NCBI GenBank assembly: GCA_001873995.1
Contig: MNVR01000021.1
Location: 1-64,000 of the forward strand
Reading direction: 5' to 3'
Length of the DNA: 64,000 nt
Origin: Candidatus Phelpsiimicrobium noxiivivens
GTDB lineage: Bacteria > Omnitrophota > Gorgyraeia > Velamenicoccales > Velamenicoccaceae
The stretch's first letter is position 1, and each line of letters opens with the position of its first letter. The translations under genes were made by a program, and so were the position numbers. The notes beneath the pieces were generated by a model, which saw nothing but the letters and a program-made list of their open reading frames with translations, was not told the origin of the DNA and did no database searches. Shown one piece after another: positions 56,358 through 64,000 of the stretch.

Positions 56358-57668
56358 GTGCAGCGTACGATAGTTCGTGAAGTTTTAGTGGAAGGCATAG
56401 GGTTGCATACGGGCCATCCCGTGCGCCTGAAGTTTAAGCCTCTTGGGACAGGTATGGGAGTCGTGTTCCAGAGGGTTGACTTACCAGGCAAGCCTATGAT
56501 AAAGGCCGACGTGAGTTCGCTTTTGTCAGTTAAAAAAAATCCGCGGCGCACGACTATTTCTTTTAATGATGCCCAGGTGCAGACAATAGAGCATCTCATG
56601 GCTGCTTTGTATGGCCTGGGAATAGATAATCTATTAGTTGAGATAGATAATAATGAAGTGCCAGGCCTTGACGGTAGCACGCTTGGTTTCGTGGAAGTGT
56701 TAAAAAAGGCTGGCATTGTCGAACAGGACGCCCAACGCAGGACTTTTAAGGTCACCACCGCCGTATGGGTGACAGACGAAGATTCTTCTATTGTGATATT
56801 GCCGTCTTCGGATTTTAGGATATCTTATACTTTAAATTATGATCATCCTGTTTTAGGCAGTCAGTATATGGACATTTGCTTTGATAGCGCCTCTTTTGAA
56901 AAAGAGCTCGCTCCTGCCAGGACATTTTGCCTTCAGGAAGAAGCTGACGCCCTTGTCAAAAGCGGCTTAGGGTTAGGCGCTAATTATGAAAATACGCTTG
57001 TTGTCTCAGACTCAGGTGTCGTAAAGAACAAACTGCGCTTTCCGGATGAATTTATCCGTCATAAAATACTTGACCTCGTGGGCGATTTTTATTTGCTGGG
57101 CATGCCTGTCAAAGGCCACATAATCGCAGTCAGAAGCGGCCACACTTTGAACCTTAATCTTGTGCAGAAAATAAAAGACCAGATGGAGCAGCAGTTGATG
57201 GTGGCTATCAAATCTGTTGAAGGATGCCCTAAGGGCTCGGAAATAGACGCGACAACTATTATGAAGATACTGCCGCACCGCTATCCGTTCCTTCTCGTGG
57301 ACAGAGTTATTTCTATGGAAGAGGGTAAGAGCGCCGTCGGCATAAAGAACGTGACTATCAACGATAATTTTTTTGAAGGGCATTTTCCAGGCAGGCCGGT
57401 CATGCCGGGAGTTCTGATAGTTGAGGCGATGGCCCAGGTAGGCGGCGTCCTTATGTTAAGTCCTTCGGAGAATCGTGGTAAACTTGCTTTTTTTATGGCC
57501 GCTAATAATGTGAAATTCAGGAAACCTGTTGTGCCTGGCGACCAGTTGCGCATTGAGGTAGAAGTCGGGAAATTACGTTCTAAGACCGGCCAGGTCATTA
57601 CGCGCGCTTTTGTGGACGGTGAAGTGGCCGCTGAAGCAGAGTTGATGTTCGCGCTTGTTGAGAAATAG
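56358..57668 (+). CDS. lpxC/fabZ: LpxC-FabZ fusion: UDP-acyl-GlcNAc deacetylase and hydroxyacyl-ACP dehydratase
   Basis: The 436-residue protein fuses two enzymes. LpxC (about 1-285) has [17 protein letters not shown] with a zinc histidine, [15 protein letters not shown] and the catalytic histidine in RSGHTLN. FabZ (about 290-436) has [13 protein letters not shown] and [20 protein letters not shown] with the catalytic His and Glu. Such fusions are known in Bacteroidetes and some PVC relatives and link lipid A commitment with fatty-acid supply. GTG 56358 is the start, two bases after lpxD. Confidence 0.95.
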   Translation: MQRTIVREVLVEGIGLHTGHPVRLKFKPLGTGMGVVFQRVDLPGKPMIKADVSSLLSVKKNPRRTTISFNDAQVQTIEHLMAALYGLGIDNLLVEIDNNEVPGLDGSTLGFVEVLKKAGIVEQDAQRRTFKVTTAVWVTDEDSSIVILPSSDFRISYTLNYDHPVLGSQYMDICFDSASFEKELAPARTFCLQEEADALVKSGLGLGANYENTLVVSDSGVVKNKLRFPDEFIRHKILDLVGDFYLLGMPVKGHIIAVRSGHTLNLNLVQKIKDQMEQQLMVAIKSVEGCPKGSEIDATTIMKILPHRYPFLLVDRVISMEEGKSAVGIKNVTINDNFFEGHFPGRPVMPGVLIVEAMAQVGGVLMLSPSENRGKLAFFMAANNVKFRKPVVPGDQLRIEVEVGKLRSKTGQVITRAFVDGEVAAEAELMFALVEK

Positions 57669-58439
57669 ATGAAAATACATCCTACGGCTATAATTTCCAA
57701 AGAAGCGTGTTTGGAGCGCGGTGTTGAGGTCGGGCCTTACGCTATTATAGGCGCCGGCGTAAAGATAGCTAAGGGCGTTAGAATAGGGAGTTTCTGCGAC
57801 GTTAAAAATGATGTCACTTTAGGCGCGGGCACCCAGATCTTTACTGGCGCGGTTATTGGTAACGTGCCGCAAGACCTAAAGTATGATGGCGCCAAAAGTT
57901 CTGTTGTCATTGGAAAGAATAATATCATTCGCGAATACGTCACAATTAATTTAAGCACACAGGAGGGCAGCCGGACTATAATAGGCGACAATAATCTTAT
58001 TATGGCCTATAGCCATATCGCTCATGATTGCGTAGTCGGCAGCCATTGTATCATAGCCAATTCCGGAACTTTAGCAGGCCATGTGACGTTAGGGGATAGG
58101 GTGGTAGTAGGCGGCCTGGTAGCTATCCACCAATTTGTAAGATTGGGTACTATGTCCATAGTGGGCGGTTGTTCAAAAGTCGTCATGGATATACCGCCTT
58201 ATTCTATGTGCGACGGACATCCAGCGAAATTTTACGGCCTTAATCTTGTCGGATTAAAGAGGGCCGGAGTTTCAAAAGATGCCATCCACGGCTTAAAAGC
58301 GGCTTATAAAATATTCTTCCGATCCGGCCTTAATAAGAAGCACGCCGTTGAAAAAATAAAAAAGAGCCTGCCTCCCTCGCCTGAAATAGGCCATCTGGTT
58401 GAATTTATCTCTACTTCAGAACGCGGCATATGTCATTGA
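57669..58439 (+). CDS. lpxA: UDP-N-acetylglucosamine acyltransferase LpxA
   Basis: The 256-residue enzyme is a hexapeptide beta-helix with IHPTAIISKEACLERGVEVG, YSHIAHDCVVGSHCIIANSG (catalytic histidine) and AIHQFVRLG. The helical C-terminus contains GLKRAGVSKDAIHGLKAAYK. It makes the first acylation of lipid A. The gene abuts its neighbours with no gap. Confidence 0.96.
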   Translation: MKIHPTAIISKEACLERGVEVGPYAIIGAGVKIAKGVRIGSFCDVKNDVTLGAGTQIFTGAVIGNVPQDLKYDGAKSSVVIGKNNIIREYVTINLSTQEGSRTIIGDNNLIMAYSHIAHDCVVGSHCIIANSGTLAGHVTLGDRVVVGGLVAIHQFVRLGTMSIVGGCSKVVMDIPPYSMCDGHPAKFYGLNLVGLKRAGVSKDAIHGLKAAYKIFFRSGLNKKHAVEKIKKSLPPSPEIGHLVEFISTSERGICH

Positions 58440-59254
58440 ACGTACTTCGCGGCATTAAAAAGATAGGCCTGATAGCTGGCAATGGTAAATTCCCTCTTCT
58501 TTTCGCCAAGGCTGCCAGTCGCAACGGCATAGACGTTATCGCTGTTGCCATTAAAAATGATACGTCTCCATGGATAACGCCTTTGGTCAAAAAAGTGCAT
58601 TGGCTGACGTTGAAAGAGTATTCAAAGATGTTTGATATCTTCCAGGCCGAGGGGATAAGCAAGGTCATTATGGCAGGCCAGGTCAATCCGAAGAACCTCT
58701 TTTATAAAGATGTAGGCGACGAGGCGTTGAAGACTTTGCTTTTGGCTGTCAAAGATAAAAGGCCGGATACGGTCTTTGGCGCTGTTGCTGATAAGCTTGC
58801 CGAGCGCGCCATAGAATTGATAGACTCAACGTTGTTTTTAGATGAATACTTACTGCCTGCTGGTATTTTGACAAAATGCCAGCCGGACGCTGGTATCTGG
58901 AATGATATACGCTTTGGTTATGATATGGCTAAAAAGATGGCTGGTTTAGACATAGGCCAGACCCTTATTGTCAAGAACGGCGCTATTGTGGCTGTGGAAG
59001 CTATTGAAGGCACAGACGCGGCTATTCTGCGTGGCGGGAAGCTGGCAAATGGCGGCATTGTAGTGATAAAAGTCAGTAAGCTCGATCAGGATATGAGGTT
59101 TGATATTCCTGTGGTAGGCCCTAAAACTATTGAGTCTTTAAGCCGAGTGAAAGGCAAGTGCCTTGCCATAGAGGCTCACAAGACACTTGTGATAGACCGG
59201 GAGATGTGCGTGCGGATAGCTGACAGAAAGCGAGTAGCCATTGTCGTTCTTTAG
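58430..59254 (+). CDS. lpxI: UDP-2,3-diacylglucosamine pyrophosphatase LpxI
   Basis: The 274-residue protein has KKIGLIAGNGKFPLLFAKAA, VIMAGQVNPKNLF, the C-terminal DVGQTLIVKNGAIVAVEAIE-like segment (IGQTLIVKNGAIVAVEAIEG) and FDIPVVGPKTIESL. LpxI replaces LpxH in many non-enteric bacteria. It overlaps lpxA by ten bases and ends the lipid A operon in this window; lpxB and lpxK are not seen. Confidence 0.93.
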   Translation: MSLNVLRGIKKIGLIAGNGKFPLLFAKAASRNGIDVIAVAIKNDTSPWITPLVKKVHWLTLKEYSKMFDIFQAEGISKVIMAGQVNPKNLFYKDVGDEALKTLLLAVKDKRPDTVFGAVADKLAERAIELIDSTLFLDEYLLPAGILTKCQPDAGIWNDIRFGYDMAKKMAGLDIGQTLIVKNGAIVAVEAIEGTDAAILRGGKLANGGIVVIKVSKLDQDMRFDIPVVGPKTIESLSRVKGKCLAIEAHKTLVIDREMCVRIADRKRVAIVVL

Positions 59255-59308
59255 CTTGACAAACTCATGGAATGTATTTAGAATAAAAACTTGAAGATGA
59301 AAAGTTAT

Positions 59309-59431
59309 CCCTTGCCTATACGCTTGTAAATTTTAGCCCGGCGTACCCGGGCATAAAATTTACTGCGCAGGCTTCGGGATCAACTTTGCAGGGAATAAAT
59401 ACCTAATAATATACAAAGTTAAGGAGGCGGT
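59309..59431 (+). promoter_or_regulatory. family-1 structured RNA leader, copy D
   Basis: CCTT (59310-59313) can pair with AAGG (59421-59424). The hairpin GTAAATTTTA-GCCCGG / CCGGGC-A-TAAAATTTAC (59326-59363) is followed by GGCTTCGG, then AACTTTG (59382-59388) / CAAAGTT (59414-59420) enclosing GCAGGGAATAAATACC. The last stem differs from copies A and C at matched positions. AAGGAGG lies five bases before the ATG. Confidence 0.7.
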
Positions 59432-59710
59432 ATGGTTAGAAAAACAGTTGTTACGAAAAGAATAGAGTTTAAAATTGCTGCTCCTAAAGCCAATCGAGTT
59501 GGCGTGGCCGGAGATTTTAACGGCTGGAAACCTGACAGCCTGACAGCTCAAAAAGACAGAAACGGTGTTTGGAAAGCTCAAGCCACTGTTCCTACAGGGA
59601 CTTATGAATACAAATTTGTCATTGACGGCTCTTGGATCACTGACCCGGCATGCTCCCGCAGGACCATCAATTCCTTTGGCACTGAAAATTCGGTGCTTGT
59701 GGTTAAATAA
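59432..59710 (+). CDS. stand-alone glycogen-binding domain protein (CBM48/AMPK-beta type)
   Basis: The 92-residue protein is a single carbohydrate-binding module: FKIAAPKANRVGVAGDFNGW, then WKAQATVPTGTYEYKFVIDG and WITDPACSRR. The aromatic Trp residues are the usual glucan contacts. No catalytic domain is attached. Stand-alone modules of this kind occur in several phyla and may target other proteins to glycogen or act as sensors. A family-1 leader precedes it and a terminator follows, so it is a single-gene unit. Confidence 0.88.
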   Translation: MVRKTVVTKRIEFKIAAPKANRVGVAGDFNGWKPDSLTAQKDRNGVWKAQATVPTGTYEYKFVIDGSWITDPACSRRTINSFGTENSVLVVK

Positions 59711-59740
59711 GATACTTAAAGATACTTATTACTATATATA

Positions 59741-59770
59741 AATAGGGATAGCGAGAGCTATCCCTATTTT
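59741..59770 (+). terminator. rho-independent terminator after the glycogen-binding gene
   Basis: AATAGGGATAGC (59741-59752), loop GAGA, and GCTATCCCTATT end in TTTT. The stem is perfect. Confidence 0.9.
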
Positions 59771-59829
59771 TCGTAAATAATGAAACATCGGTATCCAAAC
59801 AAACGTATAAGTTTTTGATCATATTATTC

Positions 59830-60000
59830 ATTGGCTCGGCATTCGTTGAAAAGTTTCTCGAAAAAGTCAAAAACAGCTCGTCCGTCACTAAAGCGTTGCC
59901 GGACGCCTCGACAAAGTTTTGATGGCGGGCGCCCGCCATTGGAGCGTTGGCGGACTCAAACAGTTTTTGCCAAATACTTTTCGAAAAACTTTCTGCTCAT
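59830..60000. repeat. intergenic region with imperfect long inverted repeat
   Basis: The 365-base gap before the radical SAM gene holds no gene. AAAAGTTTCTCGAAAAAG on the left and CTTTTCGAAAAACTTTC on the right are inverted. A perfect palindrome ATGGCGGGCGCCCGCCAT (59922-59939) lies in the centre and GTCCG/CGGAC arms surround it. CCATT...GGCGGACT sequence resembles part of the tRNA-Lys insert at 62849-62871. Confidence 0.6.
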
Positions 60001-60076
60001 AACATGCCTCTTTATGCGGCTGAACAATATGATCAAGATCTTATAAAAAAACTTTTACTTAAAATAGGCAAAGTTA

Positions 60077-60793
60077 ATGAAATATATCTATGGGCCCGTT
60101 AAATCCAGAAGATTAGGCAATTCATTGGGAATAAGTATTATCCCCTATAAGGTCTGTAGTTTTGACTGTGTCTATTGCCAGCTTAAAAAAACGGCAAAGA
60201 AGACAAAACAGAGGAAAAATTACGCGCCTGTCGGTGAAATACTGGAGGAAGTAAAAACTTTTTTTCTTAATAAACCAAAAGGCCTGAAAATAGACTGCGT
60301 TACGTTTTCGGGTTCCGGAGAGCCGACATTGCACAGCTCTATAGGCGCTTTGATAAGAGCGGTCAAGGAGCTGACGCGTCTTCCTGTGGTGCTGATAACG
60401 AATAGCTCTGTTATGGTAGACCCTAAGGCCTCAAACGATATCAGGGATGTGGATCTATTGGTTCCTTCGCTTGACGCGGTCACTCAGGACGTGTTTGAGA
60501 AGATAGACCTGCCTATAAAGGGATTGCGCGTTGAGGATATCATTGAAGCGCTTATTAAGTTCAGGCGGACATTTAAAGGGAAGATGTGGCTTGAGGTTAT
60601 GTTAGTACGCGGGCTCAATGATTCGCCGGAATATCTTAGGAAGATCAAGAATGTTGTGGATATGATCAAGCCGGACCGAGTTCAGCTTAACGCGCCGATA
60701 AGGCCTCCATCTCAAAATTGGGTAAAACCGGCCATGCCTTCAACGCTCAAGAAAGCGAAAGATATATTCGGAGCGAATTGTGATATTGTATAG
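60077..60793 (+). CDS. radical SAM protein
   Basis: The 238-residue protein has YGPVKSRRLGNSLGISIIPY, the radical SAM motif CSFDCVYCQ (about 28-35), TFSGSGEPTLHS and LNAPIRPP. It matches a group of short radical SAM proteins annotated as molybdenum-cofactor-like or MoaA-related in many anaerobes. There is no SPASM domain. Its substrate is unknown. tRNA-Arg follows eight bases later. Confidence 0.87.
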   Translation: MKYIYGPVKSRRLGNSLGISIIPYKVCSFDCVYCQLKKTAKKTKQRKNYAPVGEILEEVKTFFLNKPKGLKIDCVTFSGSGEPTLHSSIGALIRAVKELTRLPVVLITNSSVMVDPKASNDIRDVDLLVPSLDAVTQDVFEKIDLPIKGLRVEDIIEALIKFRRTFKGKMWLEVMLVRGLNDSPEYLRKIKNVVDMIKPDRVQLNAPIRPPSQNWVKPAMPSTLKKAKDIFGANCDIV

Positions 60794-60801
60794 AGAGATA
60801 C

Positions 60802-60875
60802 GCGCTCGTAGCTCAATTGGATAGAGCACTAGTCTTCGGAACTAGGGGTTGGGAGTTCGACCCTCCCCGAGCGCA
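60802..60875 (+). tRNA. tRNA-Arg (TCG)
   Basis: Acceptor GCGCTCG / CGAGCGC, D stem GCTC / GAGC, anticodon stem CTAGT / ACTAG with loop CTTCGGA (anticodon TCG), T stem GGGAG / CTCCC with TTCGACC, and discriminator A. The CCA end is not encoded. No duplication of its 3-prime end was seen nearby. Confidence 0.95.
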
Positions 60876-60982
60876 TGATAATAAGGGTTTACGCCGTAGG
60901 CGGGCCCGCCCGCGGCGGGCAAGTGCCTCTAGGCGCATTGTTAGAAAATGTTTTTGTATCGGAAAAATAAAGGTACTATAAT
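60876..60982 (+). promoter_or_regulatory. gap after tRNA-Arg with GC palindrome and a promoter
   Basis: The gap holds a GC-rich inverted sequence (GCCCGCC / GGCGGGC, about 60904-60920) and then TTGTAT (60954-60959), 17-base spacer, TATAAT (60977-60982). The promoter would give a leader of about 46 bases for the receiver gene at 61035. A second TATAAT lies at 60999. Confidence 0.5.
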
Positions 60983-61034
60983 AGTATTGGTTATGAGCTA
61001 TAATATTATAAAGTAGCACATTATCGCGCTCAAT

Positions 61035-61403
61035 ATGGCCAAGAAAATATTAGTTGTAGATGATGAAAAACAGATAGTTTGTCTTTTCGCGGAATTTTTG
61101 GAGAAGACCGGCTTTGAAGCGGTTGTCGCTTTTGGCGGCGAGAAAGCCATTGAGATCTTAAACGCGGACACTGTTATAGACCTTGTGATATTAGACGTTA
61201 GGATGCCGGGAGTAAGCGGTATCGACGTAGTCAAGGCATTGAAAAAAACAAAAAGAGATATACCGGTTATCATAATAAGCGGTAATATAGGCATTCAGGG
61301 CGAGCTCGAGCAGTTGAAAAAATTGGGTTGTACGGATATTTTCAGCAAACCCGTTGACCTATTTGTGCTTTTAAAGTGTATTAATAAAAAGTTGGAAAAT
61401 TAG
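61035..61403 (+). CDS. single-domain response regulator
   Basis: The 122-residue receiver has D9-D10, phosphorylatable D54 (LVILDVRMPGVSG), the IIISGN switch and the FSKPVDLF lysine. It has no output domain. It starts a group with two exported/membrane proteins and a second receiver. A family-2 leader starts at the base after its stop codon. Confidence 0.92.
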   Translation: MAKKILVVDDEKQIVCLFAEFLEKTGFEAVVAFGGEKAIEILNADTVIDLVILDVRMPGVSGIDVVKALKKTKRDIPVIIISGNIGIQGELEQLKKLGCTDIFSKPVDLFVLLKCINKKLEN

Positions 61404-61463
61404 GCACCCGGCGCTAATCGGGATCGCGCCGGTGTTGTGTTTTCTACACAAGGGGGATGAGAT
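61404..61463 (+). promoter_or_regulatory. family-2 RNA leader of the coiled-coil protein gene
   Basis: CAC-C-CGGCGC (61405 onwards) / GCGCCG-GTG with bulged C, loop AAT-CGGG-ATC, then TTGTGT / ACACAA running into AAGGGGG. It begins directly after the receiver stop codon at 61401-61403. Confidence 0.75.
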
Positions 61464-61949
61464 ATGAAGACGGATAAGGTATTGGGTATTTTGGTGATCA
61501 TTGTTTTCATTCTACTGGGAGGAGCGTATGCTCAGTTCGTAGTACAGGAGCAGGCTACGGCAAAGAACATTCGCGGGCTCAATCGCAAGGTTGGCGATTT
61601 TGACGCTATTTTAAAAAAAATTGGATCTCAAGCCAAAGACAACGCTGATATTATAAAAAATATTGAAGATAAGGCCACGGCAAACGACGCGCGAAGCAGA
61701 GATGTAGCTTCTAAATTAGAGGAAATGGATAAAGATATACAACAGTTGCAAAATGATGTCAAAGAAGCGATCGCGTTGAAAGAAGTCAAGGTTTCGGCAG
61801 CACCTGCGGTAACGCCTGTGGCCGGATCGGTTCAATTGGCTCCGGCGGGTGGATCAACAGTATCAACAGAAGCCCAGACTGCACCGGCAGACACGGTAAT
61901 GCCGGCAGCAGAACGATCAACGGTTGAAGGGCAGGCATTGCAGCCATAA
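61464..61949 (+). CDS. membrane-anchored coiled-coil protein
   Basis: The 161-residue protein has an N-terminal membrane helix (VLGILVIIVFILLGGAYAQF), a coiled-coil of about 85 residues (LNRKVGDFDAILKKIGSQAK to LEEMDKDIQQLQNDVKEAIA), and a low-complexity alanine/proline/threonine tail. I recognise no family. It overlaps the next exported-protein gene by one base. Location between two receivers suggests a shared pathway, but nothing shows which. Confidence 0.7.
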   Translation: MKTDKVLGILVIIVFILLGGAYAQFVVQEQATAKNIRGLNRKVGDFDAILKKIGSQAKDNADIIKNIEDKATANDARSRDVASKLEEMDKDIQQLQNDVKEAIALKEVKVSAAPAVTPVAGSVQLAPAGGSTVSTEAQTAPADTVMPAAERSTVEGQALQP

Positions 61950-62419
61950 TGAAGGCGCTTTTTAAGTTTTTTATAGTTTTATTTTTTTTACTTCTTTGCC
62001 GGGCAGGTTATACTCAGTCTACACTTGAATACGCGGCGCTTTTATCAGGGCAGAGCGCGGTGAGCAGTATTAAAAAAGGAAAGGGCCCTGTTCCTCAAGG
62101 AGTGGATAGCGCGGGAGTACTTTCAAAAGGCAGCGCATTGTTGCGGCAGGCCGGCTCTAGTTTTGACGCTACGGGCACAAGCCCTGATCAAGAGAAACAG
62201 GCGGCCCCGGGCGAGGCTAAGGTTGGAATGCCCAAAGTCTTAGAGATAGAAACAAAACCTTCTGCCCCAGAGGGCGAGAATGACATAGTTAAGGTATATC
62301 TTAAGAGCGGCCAGGTCATTGAAGGTAAGTTGGTAGAACGCGGAGATGATCACGTCAAGGTAGATTGCGTCGGTATCGCCGTGACTTATTTTAACGAAGA
62401 GATAGACAAGGTAGTTTAA
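61949..62419 (+). CDS. exported protein with a C-terminal SH3/Sm-like fold
   Basis: The 156-residue protein has a signal peptide (LFKFFIVLFFLLLCRAGYTQ), a disordered central part and a C-terminal beta segment: VKVYLKSGQVIEGKLVERGD then HVKVDCVGIAVTYFNEEIDK. That pattern (a KSG...GK...D.V.V strand set) is typical of small barrel domains. The family is unknown to me. It is translationally coupled to the coiled-coil gene. Confidence 0.65.
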   Translation: MKALFKFFIVLFFLLLCRAGYTQSTLEYAALLSGQSAVSSIKKGKGPVPQGVDSAGVLSKGSALLRQAGSSFDATGTSPDQEKQAAPGEAKVGMPKVLEIETKPSAPEGENDIVKVYLKSGQVIEGKLVERGDDHVKVDCVGIAVTYFNEEIDKVV

Positions 62420-62436
62420 TAATAGTAAGGCGCATT

Positions 62437-62814
62437 ATGGACAATGGTATCAAGATCCTATTGGTTGATGATGAGCAGGATTTTGCTAATTCTATGGCTT
62501 TTTGGCTGAAGGCTCGCGGTTATTCCGCGGTGGTTGAGGATAATTGCGAAAATGCCTTAAAGATAATCAAACAAGACGCGCCTGACCTGGTTTTTTTAGA
62601 TGTAGTCATGCCGGGCGTCAATGGGCTTGCTATGTTGAAGAAAATAAGAGAATTCAACGAGACGATACCTATCATTATGATGAGTTCTTTTATTAAGGAA
62701 AGCAGGAGCGAGGACGGATCAAATTTTTATAATGTCTCTGGCATTTTTAACAAAGGGCATGATCTTTCAAAAGCGCTCGCCTTGATCAAAACTACGTTAG
62801 ATAAAAAAAAATAA
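62437..62814 (+). CDS. single-domain response regulator
   Basis: The 125-residue receiver has D11-D12, phosphorylatable D55 (LVFLDVVMPGVNG), the IIMMSSF switch and a lysine in FNKGHDLSK near the end. It is the second receiver of this gene group and has no output domain. No kinase is encoded here. Confidence 0.92.
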   Translation: MDNGIKILLVDDEQDFANSMAFWLKARGYSAVVEDNCENALKIIKQDAPDLVFLDVVMPGVNGLAMLKKIREFNETIPIIMMSSFIKESRSEDGSNFYNVSGIFNKGHDLSKALALIKTTLDKKK

Positions 62815-62825
62815 ACCTGAAATTT

Positions 62826-63077
62826 TGAGCCGCGAAGGACTCCGTTCGCCATTAAACCAATGGCGGACTAGAACCTGTCGTCGCTCGCTTACCTGCCTGC
62901 CGGCAGGCGCTCGGCTCCTCCCCAAAGGGGCTCTGCCCCTATGGCGCTCGCTGTGTTCGCTGTTACCCCGAGGGCGTGGGGACGGTCTCCCCACACCCCT
63001 TGGGTTCTCGTCCTGTATCTTTGATAATAAAGCCACACAAAAAACGTGTAGCTTCAAATATGAGCCGCGAAGGACTC
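62826..63077. repeat. direct repeat of the tRNA-Lys 3-prime end flanking a GC-rich insert
   Basis: TGAGCCGCGAAGGACTC occurs at 62826-62842 and again at 63061-63077, where it is the acceptor and T-arm part of tRNA-Lys (minus strand). The roughly 220 bases between hold palindromes (CCTGCCTGCCGGCAGG, CCCCAAAGGGG, GGGGACGGTCTCCCC) and no gene. It is the same pattern as at tRNA-Gln. Confidence 0.7.
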
Positions 63078-63133
63078 GAACCTTCAACCCCCTGATTAAG
63101 AGTCAGATGCTCTACCGATTGAGCTAGCGGCCC
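63061..63133 (-). tRNA. tRNA-Lys (CTT)
   Basis: Read on the minus strand: acceptor GGGCCGC / GCGGCTC (one G-U), D stem GCTC / GAGC, anticodon loop CTCTTAA (anticodon CTT), T arm GAAGG-TTCGAGT-CCTTC, and discriminator A. No encoded CCA. Confidence 0.95.
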
Positions 63134-63254
63134 GATCATTTTTTATTTTAGGGTGTTCATATTAGCAGATTTTGGAAATTATGTAAAGTGGGATATTTAT
63201 CTTAATTGAGATAAGAGTTTAATGAAAAATTTGGGTTAAGATAGAGGGTCAACC

Positions 63255-64000
63255 ATGAAGAGCGATGTTTACTTTGCGCCTGTGGATACCGTTGGCGTAG
63301 AGGCGCGTTGCGCGGCCCTTGATAGGTTATTAGAAAGATCCGAGCCTTTTTTAATTTATAAAGAAGGTGAAATAATCCCAATTAAGCTGACTGTAGGAGA
63401 TCCCGCGTGTGTTTATAATGTGAGCCCGGAGCTGGCCGGTCGTGTCATAGCAAAGATCAAGCTTCAGAAAGCTAAACCTTTTCTTTTTGATACCAGCGTC
63501 ATCTACAAAGGCCAGCGGCAGAACGCTGTTGATCACTTAAAACTCGCGCAAGACAAGGGGTTTTGCTATTCTAGCGTTAAAGCGCCTTTTGTGATAGCTG
63601 ATGGCGTTTTAGGACAGGACGGCAGAGAGTTTACGATAGATGCCGCTCACATAAAGAAGATAAAGGCGCCATCTTTTGTGGGTATGCTTGACAGTCTTCT
63701 TGTGTTATCTCATGCCACCGGCCATATCTTTACAGGTTTTGCCGCGGCTATCAAAAATGTCGCCATGGGTATGAGCTGCAGGCCTACGAAACAAGTCCAG
63801 CATTCTTCTATGAAGCCATCAGTTTCCGAGGAGAAATGCACAGGTTGCGGATGTTGTAAATTTATCTGTCCAGCCAGCGCCATTACGCTTGGGCGTGGTT
63901 CAAAGGCCCACGTTGATCTCGGCATCTGTATCGGTTGCGGGGAGTGCCTATGCGCCTGTAAGTTTGATGCTATCAACGTGAATTGGGAAGAAGACGCGGA
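63255..64000 (+). CDS. DUF362 protein with ferredoxin domain (partial, right edge)
   Basis: At least 248 residues are open to the window end. The N-terminal part has the DUF362 layout (LTVGDPACVYNVSPELAGRV, FLFDTSVIYKGQRQNAVDHL, MLDSLLVLSHATGHIFTGFA and GMSCRPTKQVQHSS). Two [4Fe-4S] motifs follow: CTGCGCCKFICPASAI-like (CTGCGCCKFICP is read here as CTGCGCC with an extra cysteine) and CIGCGECLCACKFDAI. Family members are predicted iron-sulfur enzymes or electron carriers with no firm reaction. GAGGG lies six bases before ATG 63255; an inverted repeat TTATCT/AGATAA (63196-63213) lies upstream and could be an operator. Confidence 0.82.
   Translation, partial: MKSDVYFAPVDTVGVEARCAALDRLLERSEPFLIYKEGEIIPIKLTVGDPACVYNVSPELAGRVIAKIKLQKAKPFLFDTSVIYKGQRQNAVDHLKLAQDKGFCYSSVKAPFVIADGVLGQDGREFTIDAAHIKKIKAPSFVGMLDSLLVLSHATGHIFTGFAAAIKNVAMGMSCRPTKQVQHSSMKPSVSEEKCTGCGCCKFICPASAITLGRGSKAHVDLGICIGCGECLCACKFDAINVNWEEDA

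Overview
The window comes from a Gram-negative, LPS-making, probably anaerobic bacterium of moderate GC content. The best fit by gene content is the Omnitrophota (candidate phylum OP3) or a close PVC-group relative. Supporting traits are PEP-CTERM proteins with exosortase-associated acyltransferases, an LpxC-FabZ fusion, LpxI, SpoVG carrying a zinc ribbon, pyruvate:ferredoxin oxidoreductase, rubredoxin/flavodiiron/ferritin-like oxygen defence, and sigma-54 signalling. This assignment is inference; no rRNA gene is present. Most of the window is dense chromosome with overlapping operonic genes.

Layout. 1-2 kb: PEP-CTERM genes (one with an in-frame TGA) and an orphan AbiEi antitoxin. 2-12 kb: a divergent locus with a PaaK-like adenylating enzyme, outer-membrane protein, LolCDE-type ABC transporter and LolA-like protein on the minus strand, and two N-acyl amino acid synthase-like proteins plus an AMP-ligase/ACP/PlsC fusion on the plus strand; this looks like an acylated small-molecule or lipid synthesis and export system. 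12-19.5 kb: membrane and TPR proteins, an NtrC-type two-component system, a PocR-GAF protein, rpoN and a lone receiver. 19.5-29.5 kb: cyclophilin, cold-shock protein, Rieske protein, ABC-2 transporter, RmuC, a thiol-redox cluster and Fur. 29.5-37.5 kb: NAD salvage, PFOR and oxygen-detoxifying redox proteins. 37.6-44.4 kb: radical SAM, SurA/PpiD, HisG, split transketolase, IspE and SpoVG. 44.5-52.3 kb: tRNA-Gln, glmU, prs, rplY, pth, rpsF, ssb, rpsR, rplI and dnaB. 52.3-59.3 kb: bamA, skp and the lipid A genes. 59.4-64 kb: a carbohydrate-binding protein, radical SAM, tRNA-Arg, a response-regulator cassette, tRNA-Lys and a ferredoxin-type DUF362 protein.

The most unusual feature lies in the leaders between genes. 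Two different, internally conserved RNA-like leader families recur immediately upstream of start codons and include the Shine-Dalgarno sequence. Family 1 (20049, 36512, 37178, 59309, plus a fragment at 49858) has a long covarying hairpin, a second paired domain with a conserved GGGAATA core, and a 5-prime CCTT(G) that can pair with the Shine-Dalgarno. Family 2 (31529, 36641, 47662, 50346, 54664, 61404) has a hairpin with a constant bulged C and an AAT-tetraloop-ATT tip; in five of the six copies a TTGTGT/ACACAA-type hairpin then abuts the Shine-Dalgarno, the exception being the rearranged copy at 31529. Family 2 copies occur nested inside one another, and the ferritin-like gene carries both families in tandem. 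By contrast, about nine other genes have a promoter so close to the start codon that their mRNAs should be leaderless or nearly so. Several families of interspersed palindromic repeats, two tRNA genes with duplicated 3-prime ends, and a four-helix-bundle gene flanked by inverted repeats complete the picture.
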